NCBI RefSeq assembly: GCF_042655305.1 | Contig: NZ_JBHSLR010000009.1 | Source: Arcanobacterium_A bovis | GTDB taxonomy: Bacteria; Actinomycetota; Actinomycetes; Actinomycetales; Actinomycetaceae | DNA length: 64,000 bases | Strand: one strand, 5' to 3' | Shown here: positions 43,955 to 53,850 of the stretch, in pieces | Position numbering within the stretch: the stretch's first letter is position 1 | Layout of the letters: the number at the start of each line of letters is the position of its first letter | The notes under the pieces: generated by a model | Seen by the model: only the letters and a program-made list of their open reading frames with translations | Told to the model about the DNA's origin: nothing | Database searches by the model: none | Program-made: the position numbers and the translations under genes

Positions 43955-45210
43955 GATACACCGCAAGCCAGATTCAAGAAGTGCGCAAACGTCTCGCCGC
44001 TGGCAGAAGCATGGCAAATGCACTCGAGCCGGTACCCGTGATGTTCACCGAAGAACTTGCACAATTGCACACGCAGGTGCGTCACGAATTAATCGGAGCT
44101 GGCCAAACACTTGCTCCGTTGCTGGAGGATCCAGCCACCACAGACGTGCTAGTGAACGGTTCCCACAGTGTTTGGGCAGATCAAGGCAACGGAATGGTTC
44201 CAGTTGAGGTATCAGATCCACAACTAAAAACGGAAGACGGCGTTCGTGCACTTGCAGTGCGTCTCGCGGCAAGCTGCGGCCAACGACTCGACGATGCCAG
44301 CCCAATTGTGGACGGTACTTTCCCAAGTGGTATTCGCTTACATGCTGTGCTTCCTCCTCTCTCTGCACAAGGAACGTTAATTTCTTTGCGTACCCACAGA
44401 TCAAAAATTCTCACACTTGACGAACTTGTTGCATCCGGTTCAATTCACTTGCGATTAGAACCTGCAATTCGCGCGATGGTGGACAAGCGCGCGAACGTCA
44501 TTATTTCTGGTGCTACAGGAGCAGGAAAAACCACATTTCTCAACGCTGCACTCTCGTTAGTCCCCACCGACCAGCGTATTTTGATTATCGAAGAGTCTGC
44601 CGAGCTCGCGCCAGTGCATCCACACGTTGTCCACCTGCAAGTTCGCCATGCAAACGTTCAGGGCGTAGGCGAAGTTTCGATGAGTGAGCTGGTGCGAGCT
44701 GCAATGCGCATGCGTCCCGACCGAATTGTTCTGGGAGAATGCAGGGGCGCAGAGGTGCTCGACGTCCTCAGCGCCCTCAACACTGGTCATGAGGGAGGTT
44801 GGGCGACGATCCACGCGAACTCAGCTATGGATGTGCCCGCGCGGCTCGTTGCGCTGGGCGCGCTCGCGGGAATGAGTGAGACGACGGTAGCGGCGCAAGC
44901 GGCGTCGGCTCTCGATGCAGTTGTACACGTCAAACGGGAAGGATCGCGCCGATATATTGCACAAATTTCGGTGCTGGAACGTGTTGGTGGCGAGTTGAAA
45001 TGTTTCGAAGCATTGAGTTTGACCAGCGCTGATTCGAGACTACGCAGGTTTCCCGCAGCTGAGAAACTGGAAGAACGTCTCGGTTTGACTGAAATTGCAT
45101 GTGCGGAAAATTCACGTGTGGAGCCCGACCGTGCAGAGCAGCTCGAAAACCGCAGGTCATTCGGAATGGAGAATCCAAGCTCTCCGGCTACAGACACGGA
45201 CTCGAGGTGA
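43951..45210 (+). CDS. CpaF/TadA-type secretion ATPase
   Basis: 419 residues. A hexameric ATPase powering assembly of the Tad (Flp) pilus. Motifs: ISGATGAGKTTFLNAAL (Walker A), IIEESAELAPVHPHVVHLQVR, the Asp box and RMRPDRIVLGECRGAEVLDVLSALNTGHEGGWATIHANSA (Walker B and His box). It overlaps ssd by 4 bases and tadB by 3. The final 40 or so residues are variable. Confidence 0.95.
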   Translation: MRYTASQIQEVRKRLAAGRSMANALEPVPVMFTEELAQLHTQVRHELIGAGQTLAPLLEDPATTDVLVNGSHSVWADQGNGMVPVEVSDPQLKTEDGVRALAVRLAASCGQRLDDASPIVDGTFPSGIRLHAVLPPLSAQGTLISLRTHRSKILTLDELVASGSIHLRLEPAIRAMVDKRANVIISGATGAGKTTFLNAALSLVPTDQRILIIEESAELAPVHPHVVHLQVRHANVQGVGEVSMSELVRAAMRMRPDRIVLGECRGAEVLDVLSALNTGHEGGWATIHANSAMDVPARLVALGALAGMSETTVAAQAASALDAVVHVKREGSRRYIAQISVLERVGGELKCFEALSLTSADSRLRRFPAAEKLEERLGLTEIACAENSRVEPDRAEQLENRRSFGMENPSSPATDTDSR

Positions 45211-45920
45211 AAATGATGCAAGGTGTAATGCTGTGTTTCCTTGTGTACGTATTTCTTATGCAAGTTCCGTGGGCTGGGAAAATTCCCAAACTGCTACTGA
45301 AAACACGAAAAACGAAACGGCAGCACAAAAGGCGCAAACCGGCGTCGGTGGATATGGGCTTGCTGGTAACGGAAGTGTCCACGCGCTTGCGGTGCGGCTC
45401 GACCGTCGAGTATGCCTGGAGTCGCACGCTCAGCCATCACCAGTTAATGCCTGCCGATCACGGACGCGATACGACGGTGCTTGATGCCGACGGCATTCCG
45501 GTACCGCTGCGTGACATTTTATTCCTGAGCTGGTGGAAGAAACGCCAACGAAAGATTTCTCCAACAGTGATTGACTCCCTGGCAGGCACTTTTGCTGTGT
45601 GTCGAATGGGGAGAGCCACCGGCGCCCCAATGGCAGACATCCTTGACGCGTGCGCTGCGGGAATAACAGAAGCAAGTGAGGCGATGTCCGCGCGCAAAAT
45701 AGCAATGGCAGGCCCGCTCACCTCAGCGCGGATGCTGGCGGCCCTGCCGGTGTTTGGCGTGCTTATCGGATACGTATTAGGGGTAAATTCAATTGATTTT
45801 TTACTCCACACATTAGCAGGAAACGTGGCGCTTGGCCTCGGTATTTGTGCTGAGATCGCCGGCATTGCAATCGTGCGACGCATGGTGAAAATGGCGATTT
45901 CATCTGGAGGTGAGCGATGA
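45207..45920 (+). CDS. TadB-like type II/IV secretion membrane protein
   Basis: 237 residues from the GTG at 45207, overlapping the cpaF stop as GTGA; ATGs at 45213 and 45216 also fit the GAGGTGA just upstream. About four membrane helices: one near the start, one near 170-190 (LTSARMLAALPVFGVLIGYVLG) and others at the end. The GspF-like cytoplasmic helical region with SLAGTFAVCRMGRATGAPMADILD links it to CpaF. The stop overlaps tadC by 4 bases. Confidence 0.85.
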   Translation: MKMMQGVMLCFLVYVFLMQVPWAGKIPKLLLKTRKTKRQHKRRKPASVDMGLLVTEVSTRLRCGSTVEYAWSRTLSHHQLMPADHGRDTTVLDADGIPVPLRDILFLSWWKKRQRKISPTVIDSLAGTFAVCRMGRATGAPMADILDACAAGITEASEAMSARKIAMAGPLTSARMLAALPVFGVLIGYVLGVNSIDFLLHTLAGNVALGLGICAEIAGIAIVRRMVKMAISSGGER

Positions 45921-46534
45921 TTTTTCTTGCCGCCTTAGCCTTTGCATTTATCATGTGGGCACCGAGATACAACGTAAGACGACGCGGGCGGCGCAGTGCC
46001 AAAGCGCCAATCTTGCACGTAGACCAGGCGATTATTTTAGACCTAGCAGCAGCTGCGCTGAACGCGGGAATTTCGATCCCGCGCACGTTAGAAGCATTGC
46101 ACGTCGCCTTGGGTGGCGACGACGCTCACCAGAGCCGCGGAAGATTCTTAACCAGCTTACAGGGCATTTTTCGATTCGGACCGGCTAGGGGATCAAGGTT
46201 CGGACATGCCGCACCGAAGCCGAGAAGCTTACAGGAAGTGGCAAACTCGCTGTTGATGGGCGCGACTTGGGAAGAATCCTGGCAGGATGTACACCCGCGA
46301 TTTCAGCTACTTGCGACAGCTTTGGAACCTGCATGGAGTGACGGCGCCGCTCCCGTGCCGCTTTTAGAACGCAGTGCGCTCACGTTGCGGCTCACTCGAC
46401 AGCGTCAGGCAAAGGAAGCCGCAGCACGGCTCGGCTCGCGCCTTGTATTGCCACTTGGCCTGTGCTTTTTGCCCGCATTTATGTTGATCGGGGTGCTTCC
46501 GGTGATTGTTTTAACTGCTCAAAATGTGCTGTAA
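45917..46534 (+). CDS. TadC-like type II secretion membrane protein
   Basis: 205 residues. GspF-domain features: the helical segment IILDLAAAALNAGISIPRTLEALHVAL and the C-terminal ARLGSRLVLPLGLCFLPAFMLIGVLPVIVL pair of helices. It forms the inner-membrane platform with TadB. The ATG overlaps the tadB stop by 4 bases. Downstream lies a 259-base gap without genes before the pilin gene. Confidence 0.87.
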   Translation: MIFLAALAFAFIMWAPRYNVRRRGRRSAKAPILHVDQAIILDLAAAALNAGISIPRTLEALHVALGGDDAHQSRGRFLTSLQGIFRFGPARGSRFGHAAPKPRSLQEVANSLLMGATWEESWQDVHPRFQLLATALEPAWSDGAAPVPLLERSALTLRLTRQRQAKEAAARLGSRLVLPLGLCFLPAFMLIGVLPVIVLTAQNVL

Positions 46535-46793
46535 CGACAGGAAGACGGCGAACTGCGGGCATTGTTTCGACTGCTTAGGGGGGACGGGGTGGAGCGTGGA
46601 AGCTGAGGCTCAGGACGAGTGACATAGGGGCAGAGTTTGTCCACAGCACACAGAAACGTACGAGGCATCCACAGATTTTTACCAGGCACATTTTCAGATT
46701 TGTAAATCCGGCATGCTTAAAACGTCTAGACGAAAGCAAGAAGAAACCGGCATTCCCTTTGATAGAGAAAGCCTCCAATGAAAAGGAAAAACA

Positions 46794-46988
46794 ATGACGA
46801 TCAAAATGTTCAAACACAAGGCAAACAACGCAATCAAGCGTGCTGAAGCTGGAATGGTTACTGCTGAATACGCCGTCGGCACGGTGGCATCTGCAGGAAT
46901 TGCAGGCATCCTCCTGTGGCTTATCAAGCAGGAATGGTTCCGTGAGCTCATCGCAAGCTTGTTCCGCAATGTGCTTGGCGTGAGTTAG
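46794..46988 (+). CDS. Flp-type pilin-like protein (DUF4244 family)
   Basis: 64 residues. A short basic leader ending EAG is followed by MVTAEYAVGTVASAGIAGILLWLI, so cleavage after the glycine puts Glu at position 5 of the mature chain, as in type IV prepilins. One hydrophobic helix follows. DUF4244 is the actinobacterial counterpart of Flp pilin. AAAAGGAAAAACA precedes the ATG. The preceding 259-base region (46535-46793) shows no gene; it probably carries the pilin promoter. Confidence 0.9.
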   Translation: MTIKMFKHKANNAIKRAEAGMVTAEYAVGTVASAGIAGILLWLIKQEWFRELIASLFRNVLGVS

Positions 46989-46990
46989 AA

Positions 46991-47052
46991 AGTGGTGGTT
47001 ATGTGGCGGGTCGGTTATGTGCTACTGCCCGCCACACAGCCCAATCACCACT
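46991..47052 (+). promoter_or_regulatory. Two-tier hairpin directly after the pilin gene
   Basis: AGTGGTG (46991-46997) pairs with CACCACT (47046-47052), enclosing TGTGGCGGG (47002-47010) paired with CCCGCCACA (47028-47036) over a 17-base loop. It begins 3 bases after the pilin stop and 36 bases before tadE. No U-tract follows, so it may be a stabiliser or partial terminator that lifts pilin over tadE expression. Confidence 0.65.
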
Positions 47053-47087
47053 ATTACAGCGGACGATGGCAGAAAAAGAGGAAAATT

Positions 47088-47450
47088 ATGGAATCAAAAA
47101 ATGAAGCTGGCATGGTCAGCGTGGAATGGGCATTAACGGTGCCAGCATTTTTGGCTTTGGTGGTGTTTTGTGTGAGCGGAATTTTCCAACTCACCACATT
47201 GCCCAAGGTCAATAATGCAGCTCATGAGGCAGCACGCTCGTATTCACTCGGAATGAATGAGAGCGATGTTCGCGAACTTGTGCACTCCAATGCCGGCAAT
47301 GATGCGCAGCTACGAATTGAACGCGATGGTGAACTTGCTTCTATTGAAGTGACCAAGCCCGGAGAAGGCGTGTTCAAGCTGATAAACATTAATTTTTCTG
47401 CCAAGACGAAAATTGTACTTGAACCGCGATTAGCTCAGGGGGAGCCATAA
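47088..47450 (+). CDS. TadE-like pseudopilin
   Basis: 120 residues from the ATG at 47088, preceded by AGAGGAAAATT. Prepilin-like start KNEAG-MVSVEWALTVPAFLALVVFCVSG, with the cleavage site after glycine and Glu at position 5. A single N-terminal helix and a soluble domain follow. It overlaps the next gene by one base (TAATG). A minor pilin or a channel component of the Tad system. Confidence 0.88.
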   Translation: MESKNEAGMVSVEWALTVPAFLALVVFCVSGIFQLTTLPKVNNAAHEAARSYSLGMNESDVRELVHSNAGNDAQLRIERDGELASIEVTKPGEGVFKLININFSAKTKIVLEPRLAQGEP

Positions 47451-47848
47451 TGAGCAGCTATTTTAGCAATCAGACTGTTAAACGGCTGCGCAGTGAGCCA
47501 GGCATGGCAACCATATTCGTGGCAATAACTATGGTTGCGGTGGTTATTGTAACGATGTTGATATTCGAGTTTTCCGTGGCAACTGGCAAAGTGATCGAAG
47601 TTCGTAATCGAACTGATCTCGCAGCTATTTCTAGCGCACAATTGCTTCTCGACGGAGAGTCCCAAGATGCAGCATGCGCGCGAGCTCAAGAACTGTTGGA
47701 GAGCTATACGGTTGAATGCACAGTTCAAGGGCAGAATGTGACACTTACCGTTGAGGCGAAGAATCCTTTTTCTTGGTTAAGCCATACCATCAACGCTCGT
47801 GCTACAGCTGGCCCAGTACGGCGTCTTATAGCTTTTTCTCCTGTTTAA
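47450..47848 (+). CDS. Rv3654c-like TadE-family protein (helicase/secretion neighbourhood)
   Basis: 132 residues. The start SEPGMATIFVAITMVAVVIVTMLIFEF has a pseudopilin-like hydrophobic helix, and a region EVRNRTDLAAISSAQLLLDG with about 130 residues fits the actinobacterial TadE-like neighbourhood family. It is the last gene of the Tad operon and overlaps tadE by 1 base. Its 3' end overlaps the convergent helicase by 23 bases. Confidence 0.82.
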   Translation: MSSYFSNQTVKRLRSEPGMATIFVAITMVAVVIVTMLIFEFSVATGKVIEVRNRTDLAAISSAQLLLDGESQDAACARAQELLESYTVECTVQGQNVTLTVEAKNPFSWLSHTINARATAGPVRRLIAFSPV

Positions 47849-50264
47849 GAGCATGAAAGAGCGTATTCATCAAGATTTTTGCCCCTTCTTTTGAGAGAGG
47901 AGAATTGTTATTTCCGCACTTCGGTGATTGCACACAGCTCGGACAGCCCATTGTGCACGAGCAGTTCTCGAGTGTGTCGAGAGTGGCAAGTACCCATTCG
48001 CCACGGGTATCAAAACCATGGTGAGCCGCTCCAGAACCTCCGGCGACGGCGTCGTGAATAATCACTGTTGGGCATCCTGTTTGTGGGTGAACAGCTGTGG
48101 AGAGGCCACCAATATCCCAACGATCACAGGTGGCAAAAAGAGGCAACAAAGCGATCATCGTATGCTCTGCCCCATGCAAAGCGCCTGGTAGCTCAGACGT
48201 TTCGAGACCAGCTTCGCGCAACGCCGATTCCTTGAGCGTGAACCACGTTCCTGCTGTTATCAACTCGTGGGTGGGCATCGCCAGATCAACCATACCGAGG
48301 TACATGCCGTCCTTTGTGCGCCGCACGTCGTAACCAATCACGCGCGAACGCACCACAACTTGGCCTTTGCACCACGTGCCGATACCAAGCGAAATCTCTT
48401 CGTGCGTATCCACGATTTCGACGCTCGTTTCCTCACGCGGATACGTGCGAATGTCTTCTTCGCGGTGGCGATGAACAAGAGCAACATCGCCGTCGCGCCC
48501 CTCAACTTTGAAAGGAACACCCTGATGTAAATATATTGCCCCTGGATACACGGTGGTATCGGCTCGTGCGTTATCAACAGTGCCCAACAGGGCGCCGCTT
48601 TCTGAGTCGATGATCGACACTGTTGTGCCTTCTCCGCGCAGGTCAACGAGACTGTGTGCCCCAACGCGAAGCGAAGTGTTCCAATACCAACCACTTGGAC
48701 GGCGTCGGAGCAGATTTTGTTCCACAAGCAAAGTAAAAGCTTCGGAATTTGGCAGCGAAAACACGTCCAGATCGGCCTCTATTAGCGGAAGCTCGGCAGC
48801 CGCAGAGCAAAGATGACCAGGAAGAATCCACGGATTCGTGGGATCAAAGACGTTCATCTCGGCAGGTGTTTCGGTGAGCATATTCGGGTGGTCAAGAATG
48901 AACTGGTCAAGCGGATTATCACGACCAATAAACACTGCAAGACCGTTTTCACCCGCACGTCCGGCACGTCCGATCTGCTGCTGAAATGAGGCATGAGTGC
49001 CTGGCCAACCTGTGACCACCACAGCATCCAGACCCGAGATATCAATGCCAAGTTCCAGTGCTGATGTGCTCGCGAGCGCCCGAATATCTCCGCTCCGAAG
49101 CCCCTGCTCAAGCTCGCGTCTTTCTTCGGGAAGATAGCCACCCCGATAGGCGAATACGCTTCCGCTCAGATGCGGCGAGTGCTCGTTGAGGTAGTCATTG
49201 GCGAGTTCTGCCACCCGTTCAGTTCCTGGTCGGGAGCGCACAAAAGTCAGCGTTTGGGCGCACTGAGATACGAGTAGCGCCGTGAGGTCTGCCGCTTCGG
49301 TATTGGCTGAGCGACGCTTGCTGGGAGCTGGAAGGGAGGTAGTCGCCTCGTCGTCCGATTCCCACTCACGCTCTGATTCCCACCTGCGGTTGGATTCTTG
49401 CGCACTGCTGGAACTCTGCTCAGCGCCGTCGTCCTCTACCGGAATCTCTTTGCAACGCACCGTGAGGATGTTTCGCTCGCCACTGGGCGAACCGTCGTCA
49501 CACACTGGAAAGACGTTCCCAAAGGCTGTGCCGATAAACCGTTGCGCCGTCTCTTCAGGATGCGGCGAGGTAGCAGAAAGAAAGACGACGGTGGGAGAGC
49601 TGCCGTATTTGCGTGCCAAGCGCAAAATGCGCCGCAGCACCAAAGCAACATTTGAACCAAAGGAGCCACGATAAGAATGAAATTCGTCTACAACGATAGT
49701 GGACAGTCCACGCCACAGCCGTGCCCAAAGCTCTTGGCGCTGCAACATCGCGTGGTGAACAAAGTCGGGATTTGTGAAGATAATGTCGGCGTAGTCGCGT
49801 GCCCAAGTGCGCGTCTGCGCATCAGAATCACCGTCCAAACTCGTGAGTGCGATACGCCGATCAATGCGATTCGCTAATGCGGTTAGGCTGTGTTCTTGGT
49901 CTACCGCGAGCGCTTTGGTAGGTGAAAGATAAAGAGTGCAGGGGCGGCGTTGAATATTACGCAACGACGTTGCAGTCTTTTCAAAGTCACTGAGCTGGGA
50001 AAGCACTGGAATCCAGGCGGCAAGCGATTTTCCAGAACCAGTGCCCGTTGCAACTACCGTATGTTTACCTGCGTGTATTAGCTCGGCAGCCTCTGCTTGA
50101 TGAATCCAAGGGGATAAAACACCCGTTTCGCCTAAAGCGGCAATAACTGCCGATGAAACCCATTCCGGCCAGGCAGCCGTCCGAGGAGGACGCGCGGGCA
50201 CCGAAAGCGAACCCGTAATTTGAGAGTCGAGATTCCGAGCAATCACCTCAGGTAGATTAGGCAT
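47826..50264 (-). CDS. DEAD/DEAH-box helicase with DUF1998 (secretion-neighbourhood helicase)
   Basis: 812 residues from the ATG at 50264, with GGAGG 9 bases upstream; a longer frame to 50387 lacks a site. Walker A ATGTGSGKS, DEFH in VVDEFHSYRG, SATSPHPEE, and C-terminal helicase motifs with QQIGRAGRAGENG. The C-terminal DUF1998 part has the Cys cluster CSCTMGCPSC...PKCG, probably binding metal. Such helicases, near pilus loci, are typical of actinobacteria; a DNA repair role is inferred. An insert of acidic/Arg-rich sequence lies near 325-355. Confidence 0.92.
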   Translation of the reverse strand: MPNLPEVIARNLDSQITGSLSVPARPPRTAAWPEWVSSAVIAALGETGVLSPWIHQAEAAELIHAGKHTVVATGTGSGKSLAAWIPVLSQLSDFEKTATSLRNIQRRPCTLYLSPTKALAVDQEHSLTALANRIDRRIALTSLDGDSDAQTRTWARDYADIIFTNPDFVHHAMLQRQELWARLWRGLSTIVVDEFHSYRGSFGSNVALVLRRILRLARKYGSSPTVVFLSATSPHPEETAQRFIGTAFGNVFPVCDDGSPSGERNILTVRCKEIPVEDDGAEQSSSSAQESNRRWESEREWESDDEATTSLPAPSKRRSANTEAADLTALLVSQCAQTLTFVRSRPGTERVAELANDYLNEHSPHLSGSVFAYRGGYLPEERRELEQGLRSGDIRALASTSALELGIDISGLDAVVVTGWPGTHASFQQQIGRAGRAGENGLAVFIGRDNPLDQFILDHPNMLTETPAEMNVFDPTNPWILPGHLCSAAAELPLIEADLDVFSLPNSEAFTLLVEQNLLRRRPSGWYWNTSLRVGAHSLVDLRGEGTTVSIIDSESGALLGTVDNARADTTVYPGAIYLHQGVPFKVEGRDGDVALVHRHREEDIRTYPREETSVEIVDTHEEISLGIGTWCKGQVVVRSRVIGYDVRRTKDGMYLGMVDLAMPTHELITAGTWFTLKESALREAGLETSELPGALHGAEHTMIALLPLFATCDRWDIGGLSTAVHPQTGCPTVIIHDAVAGGSGAAHHGFDTRGEWVLATLDTLENCSCTMGCPSCVQSPKCGNNNSPLSKEGAKILMNTLFHALKQEKKL

Positions 50265-50407
50265 TTGCAGGCACCTCCAACTCATTAAACTAACGTCTAT
50301 TATTCTTGCTTTTGTTATTACCTTTTTCATTTCTTGGCAAAATGCGAGTATCTTAGCAATCGTTAGAACGTTCTTGTATAACGGCAACCTAACTTAAGGA
50401 AGTCATT

Positions 50408-53239
50408 GTGACCAAACTGGTAATCGTCGAGTCTCCGGCAAAAGCGCGCACAATCGGAAACTATCTAGGTGCGGACTATGAGGTAGAGGCGAGTATTGGG
50501 CATATCCGCGATCTGCCCAAGCCCTCAGATTTACCAGCGGATATGAAAAAAGGACCTTTTGGTAAATTCGCAGTCGATGTAGACGGCGATTTCGAGCCAT
50601 ATTATGTAGTCACGCCTGATAAGAAGAAGAAAGTTACCGAACTTCGCTCACTGCTGAAAAAAGCCGATGAACTCTACCTCGCAACCGATGAGGACCGCGA
50701 AGGAGAGGCAATCGCGTGGCATCTGTTAGAAGCCCTCAAACCTAAAGTTCCAGTCAAGCGCATGGTGTTTCATGAGATTACTAAGGAAGCAATCGGACGA
50801 GCTCTGGAAAACACCCGCGAGCTTGATACGAAACTTGTTGATGCCCAAGAATCGCGCCGTATCCTTGATCGACTCGTAGGCTACGAAGTTTCACCGCTGC
50901 TATGGCGCAAAGTTGCTCCTAGCCTCTCAGCTGGGCGAGTGCAGTCCGTTACCACGCGCATTATCGTTGAGCGGGAACGTGAACGCATGGCGTTTAAGCC
51001 TGCTAATTACTGGGATGTTACCGTCTCTCTCGTCAAAGAGGGCGAAGATTTCGAAGCCAAACTCACCTCGATTGACGGCGCACGCATCGCTACCGGAAAA
51101 GACTTCGGCGATAACGGCACACTCACCGAGAAGGCCACCTCCGCAGGAGTCCTCACTCTTAACGAGGAACTTGCCCAAGCGCTCGCAAAAGCGCTCGGTA
51201 GTGGCGAAGCAACCGTTGCGTCGGTTGAAACGAAACCCTACCGACGTCGTCCAGCAGCTCCTTTCACAACCTCCACTTTGCAGCAGGAAGCCTCCCGAAA
51301 ACTACGACTAAGCTCGCGCGATACGATGCGTCTCGCGCAGTCGCTGTACGAAAACGGATATATCACTTATATGCGTACAGATTCGGTAAACCTTTCTGAA
51401 CAGGCAATTTCCGCAGCGCGAGCGCAGATTAAGGAGCTCTATGGTGCGGAATCTTTGCCAAACTCGCCGCGCCACTACGCAACTAAATCAAAAGGCGCCC
51501 AGGAAGCCCATGAAGCAATCCGCCCTGCTGGAGACCATTTCCGCACGCCACTTGAAGTGCAAGGGCAGTTGCAGTCACGCGAATACGCACTTTACGAGCT
51601 GATTTGGAAGCGTACCGTGGCTTCGCAAATGGCCGATGCCACCGGACTCACCGCTTCGATAAAAATCGTTGCCGACTTGAGCTCAAGCGCCGATACTGAG
51701 CTCGCGAAGCTCATGTCCGAGAGCAACGCAGCAGGCAAATCCGCCGAGGAAGCCACGATGTCCGCTTCGGGCACGATCATCACGTTCCCGGGATTCATGG
51801 CTGCCTACGAAGAAGGACAAGATACAAAGCGCTACGAGGAGAAGGCCGAATCCCGCTTGCCAGACCTCATCGAAGGCGAGCAGGTGAACAGCGCTGGTGC
51901 TAAAGCAGAAGGTCACGACACCGCGCCACCTCCGCGCTACACCGAAGCTTCGCTGGTTAAGACCCTTGAAGAAAAAGGCATCGGGCGTCCGTCCACGTAT
52001 GCCTCAACGATTTCCACGATCACGGATCGCGGTTACGTGGAGCGTAAAGGCCAAGCGCTTGTGCCTACATGGTTGGCTTTCTCTGTGGTGCGCCTACTAG
52101 AAGACAACCTTCCTGAGCTGGTCGATTATGACTTCACGGCCGACATGGAACACGATCTGGACCGGATCGCAGCCGGTGAGCAAGACCGCGTTAAGTACCT
52201 CGCGAATTTCTATCGCGGCACGAAAGATGCTTCCGGTTTGCGCGATCAGGTTGGAAGTTTGGGCGATATTGATGCACGCGCCGTCAATACAATCGAGATT
52301 GGCGATGGAATCGCAGTTCGTGTGGGGCGTTTTGGTCCTTATCTTGAGGAGACCAACGACGACGGAACGGAAGGCCGGCGCGCATCTGTGCCACCCGGCG
52401 TCGCTCCTGATGAGCTGACTGTTGATCGTGCCAAAGAGATCCTCGAGCAGGCTCTCCAGGGCGACCGCGTGCTCGGAAAGCATCCTGACACAGGCTATGA
52501 GCTGGTAGTTAAAGATGGACGCTTCGGTCCCTATGTCTGTGAAGTCTTGCCCGACGACGCTGTGCAGCTCACGCCCACCGGCAAAGTGTCGAAAGCAAAA
52601 CCGAAGCCACAGACGGCGTCGCTGTTCCGATCAATGCAGCCAGACACCGTAACTTTGGATCAGGCAGTACAACTTCTCTCGCTCCCACGCGAAGTAGGCG
52701 AGTCTGAAGGCGAGATGATTACTGCGCAAAACGGACGTTATGGTCCGTATCTCAAGCGCGGAAGCGACTCTCGTTCCCTCGAATCGGAAGAGCAGATATT
52801 TTCGATAACGCTCGCAGAAGCCGAAGAGATATTCAAGCAGCCTAAAGTGCGTGGACGTGCTGCCGCAAAGCCTCCGTTGGCAGAGTTTGGTAAGGATCTC
52901 GTTTCGGGAGGCACGATCGTGCTCAAAGACGGGCGCTTTGGACCTTACGTAACCGACGGCGAAACCAACGCCTCTGTGCCGCGTTCAGAAGACATTAACC
53001 AGCTCACAGCCGAGCGTGCGCAAGAATTGCTGGTTGCACGGCGTCTGAAGGTTGCGGAAAATGGCGGCCCGAAGAAACGTAATGCCACTAAGCGCACGGT
53101 GAAGGCCGGGACGCGTAAGACAACCAAGAAGACGACGGCGAAAAAGAGCACCACAAAGTCGAGTACCGCTAAGAAGCCGGCTGCCAAAGCTGCTTCCAAA
53201 ACGACAGCCAAGAAATCAGCTACCGAGAAAGGTAAATAG
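50408..53239 (+). CDS. topA: DNA topoisomerase I
   Basis: 943 residues, GTG start. Type IA topoisomerase relaxing negative supercoils. The Toprim domain opens KLVIVESPAKARTIGNYLG and contains ATDEDREGEAIAWHL. The active-site tyrosine is in TYMRTDSVNLS (about 320). No zinc-finger cysteines are present; instead there are several C-terminal repeat units and a Lys/Thr-rich tail from about 905, a pattern known from actinobacterial TopA. The tmk gene begins 6 bases after the stop. Confidence 0.97.
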   Translation: MTKLVIVESPAKARTIGNYLGADYEVEASIGHIRDLPKPSDLPADMKKGPFGKFAVDVDGDFEPYYVVTPDKKKKVTELRSLLKKADELYLATDEDREGEAIAWHLLEALKPKVPVKRMVFHEITKEAIGRALENTRELDTKLVDAQESRRILDRLVGYEVSPLLWRKVAPSLSAGRVQSVTTRIIVERERERMAFKPANYWDVTVSLVKEGEDFEAKLTSIDGARIATGKDFGDNGTLTEKATSAGVLTLNEELAQALAKALGSGEATVASVETKPYRRRPAAPFTTSTLQQEASRKLRLSSRDTMRLAQSLYENGYITYMRTDSVNLSEQAISAARAQIKELYGAESLPNSPRHYATKSKGAQEAHEAIRPAGDHFRTPLEVQGQLQSREYALYELIWKRTVASQMADATGLTASIKIVADLSSSADTELAKLMSESNAAGKSAEEATMSASGTIITFPGFMAAYEEGQDTKRYEEKAESRLPDLIEGEQVNSAGAKAEGHDTAPPPRYTEASLVKTLEEKGIGRPSTYASTISTITDRGYVERKGQALVPTWLAFSVVRLLEDNLPELVDYDFTADMEHDLDRIAAGEQDRVKYLANFYRGTKDASGLRDQVGSLGDIDARAVNTIEIGDGIAVRVGRFGPYLEETNDDGTEGRRASVPPGVAPDELTVDRAKEILEQALQGDRVLGKHPDTGYELVVKDGRFGPYVCEVLPDDAVQLTPTGKVSKAKPKPQTASLFRSMQPDTVTLDQAVQLLSLPREVGESEGEMITAQNGRYGPYLKRGSDSRSLESEEQIFSITLAEAEEIFKQPKVRGRAAAKPPLAEFGKDLVSGGTIVLKDGRFGPYVTDGETNASVPRSEDINQLTAERAQELLVARRLKVAENGGPKKRNATKRTVKAGTRKTTKKTTAKKSTTKSSTAKKPAAKAASKTTAKKSATEKGK

Positions 53240-53244
53240 ATAGC

Positions 53245-53850
53245 ATGAGCGGTCTGTTTATTTCTTTCGAAGGAGGCGACGGCGCAGGGAAGTCCACCCA
53301 GGTCAGTCGTTTAGCCTCTTGGCTTGAAGCACGAGGTCGTGAGGTTATTTCTACACGCGAACCTGGAGGTACCGAGCTCGGCGCCAAGATTCGCGAGCTA
53401 CTTTTGCATGGCGACCACGTGGCACCACGCGCTGAGGCATTGCTCTTTGCTGCGGATCGAGCACATCATGTGGAATCGAAGATTCGCCCAGCTCTGGAGC
53501 GCGGCGCGGTGGTGATCACAGATCGTTACTTTGATTCCTCGGTTGCCTACCAAGGAGCAGCTCGCGCTCTCGATGCTCAACAAGTGCGCGATCTGTCTAT
53601 TTGGGCTGTAGAAGGCCTGTTACCACAAGTCACGATTTTGCTTGATGTGCCAGCACAGCGAGGAGCGGCTCGAATCGAAGGCGAACTTGACCGAATGGAG
53701 CAAGCCGGCGCCGAATTCCATGAACGAGTGCGCGAAGAATTTTTACGGCTAGCTGAGCGCGAGCCACAACGCTTTGTGGTGATTGACGGAACGCAATCTA
53801 TCGAGGCAATCGCCGAGCGTGTTCAGGCAGTAGTGGAGCCACTATTGTGA
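53245..53850 (+). CDS. tmk: Thymidylate kinase
   Basis: 201 residues. Phosphorylates dTMP. P-loop FEGGDGAGKSTQ (7-18), TREPGGTELGAKIRELLL (DR-type substrate region), DRYFDSSVAYQG. It lies between topA and holB with close spacing, so all three are probably one operon. The stop overlaps holB by 4 bases (GTGA). Confidence 0.97.
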   Translation: MSGLFISFEGGDGAGKSTQVSRLASWLEARGREVISTREPGGTELGAKIRELLLHGDHVAPRAEALLFAADRAHHVESKIRPALERGAVVITDRYFDSSVAYQGAARALDAQQVRDLSIWAVEGLLPQVTILLDVPAQRGAARIEGELDRMEQAGAEFHERVREEFLRLAEREPQRFVVIDGTQSIEAIAERVQAVVEPLL

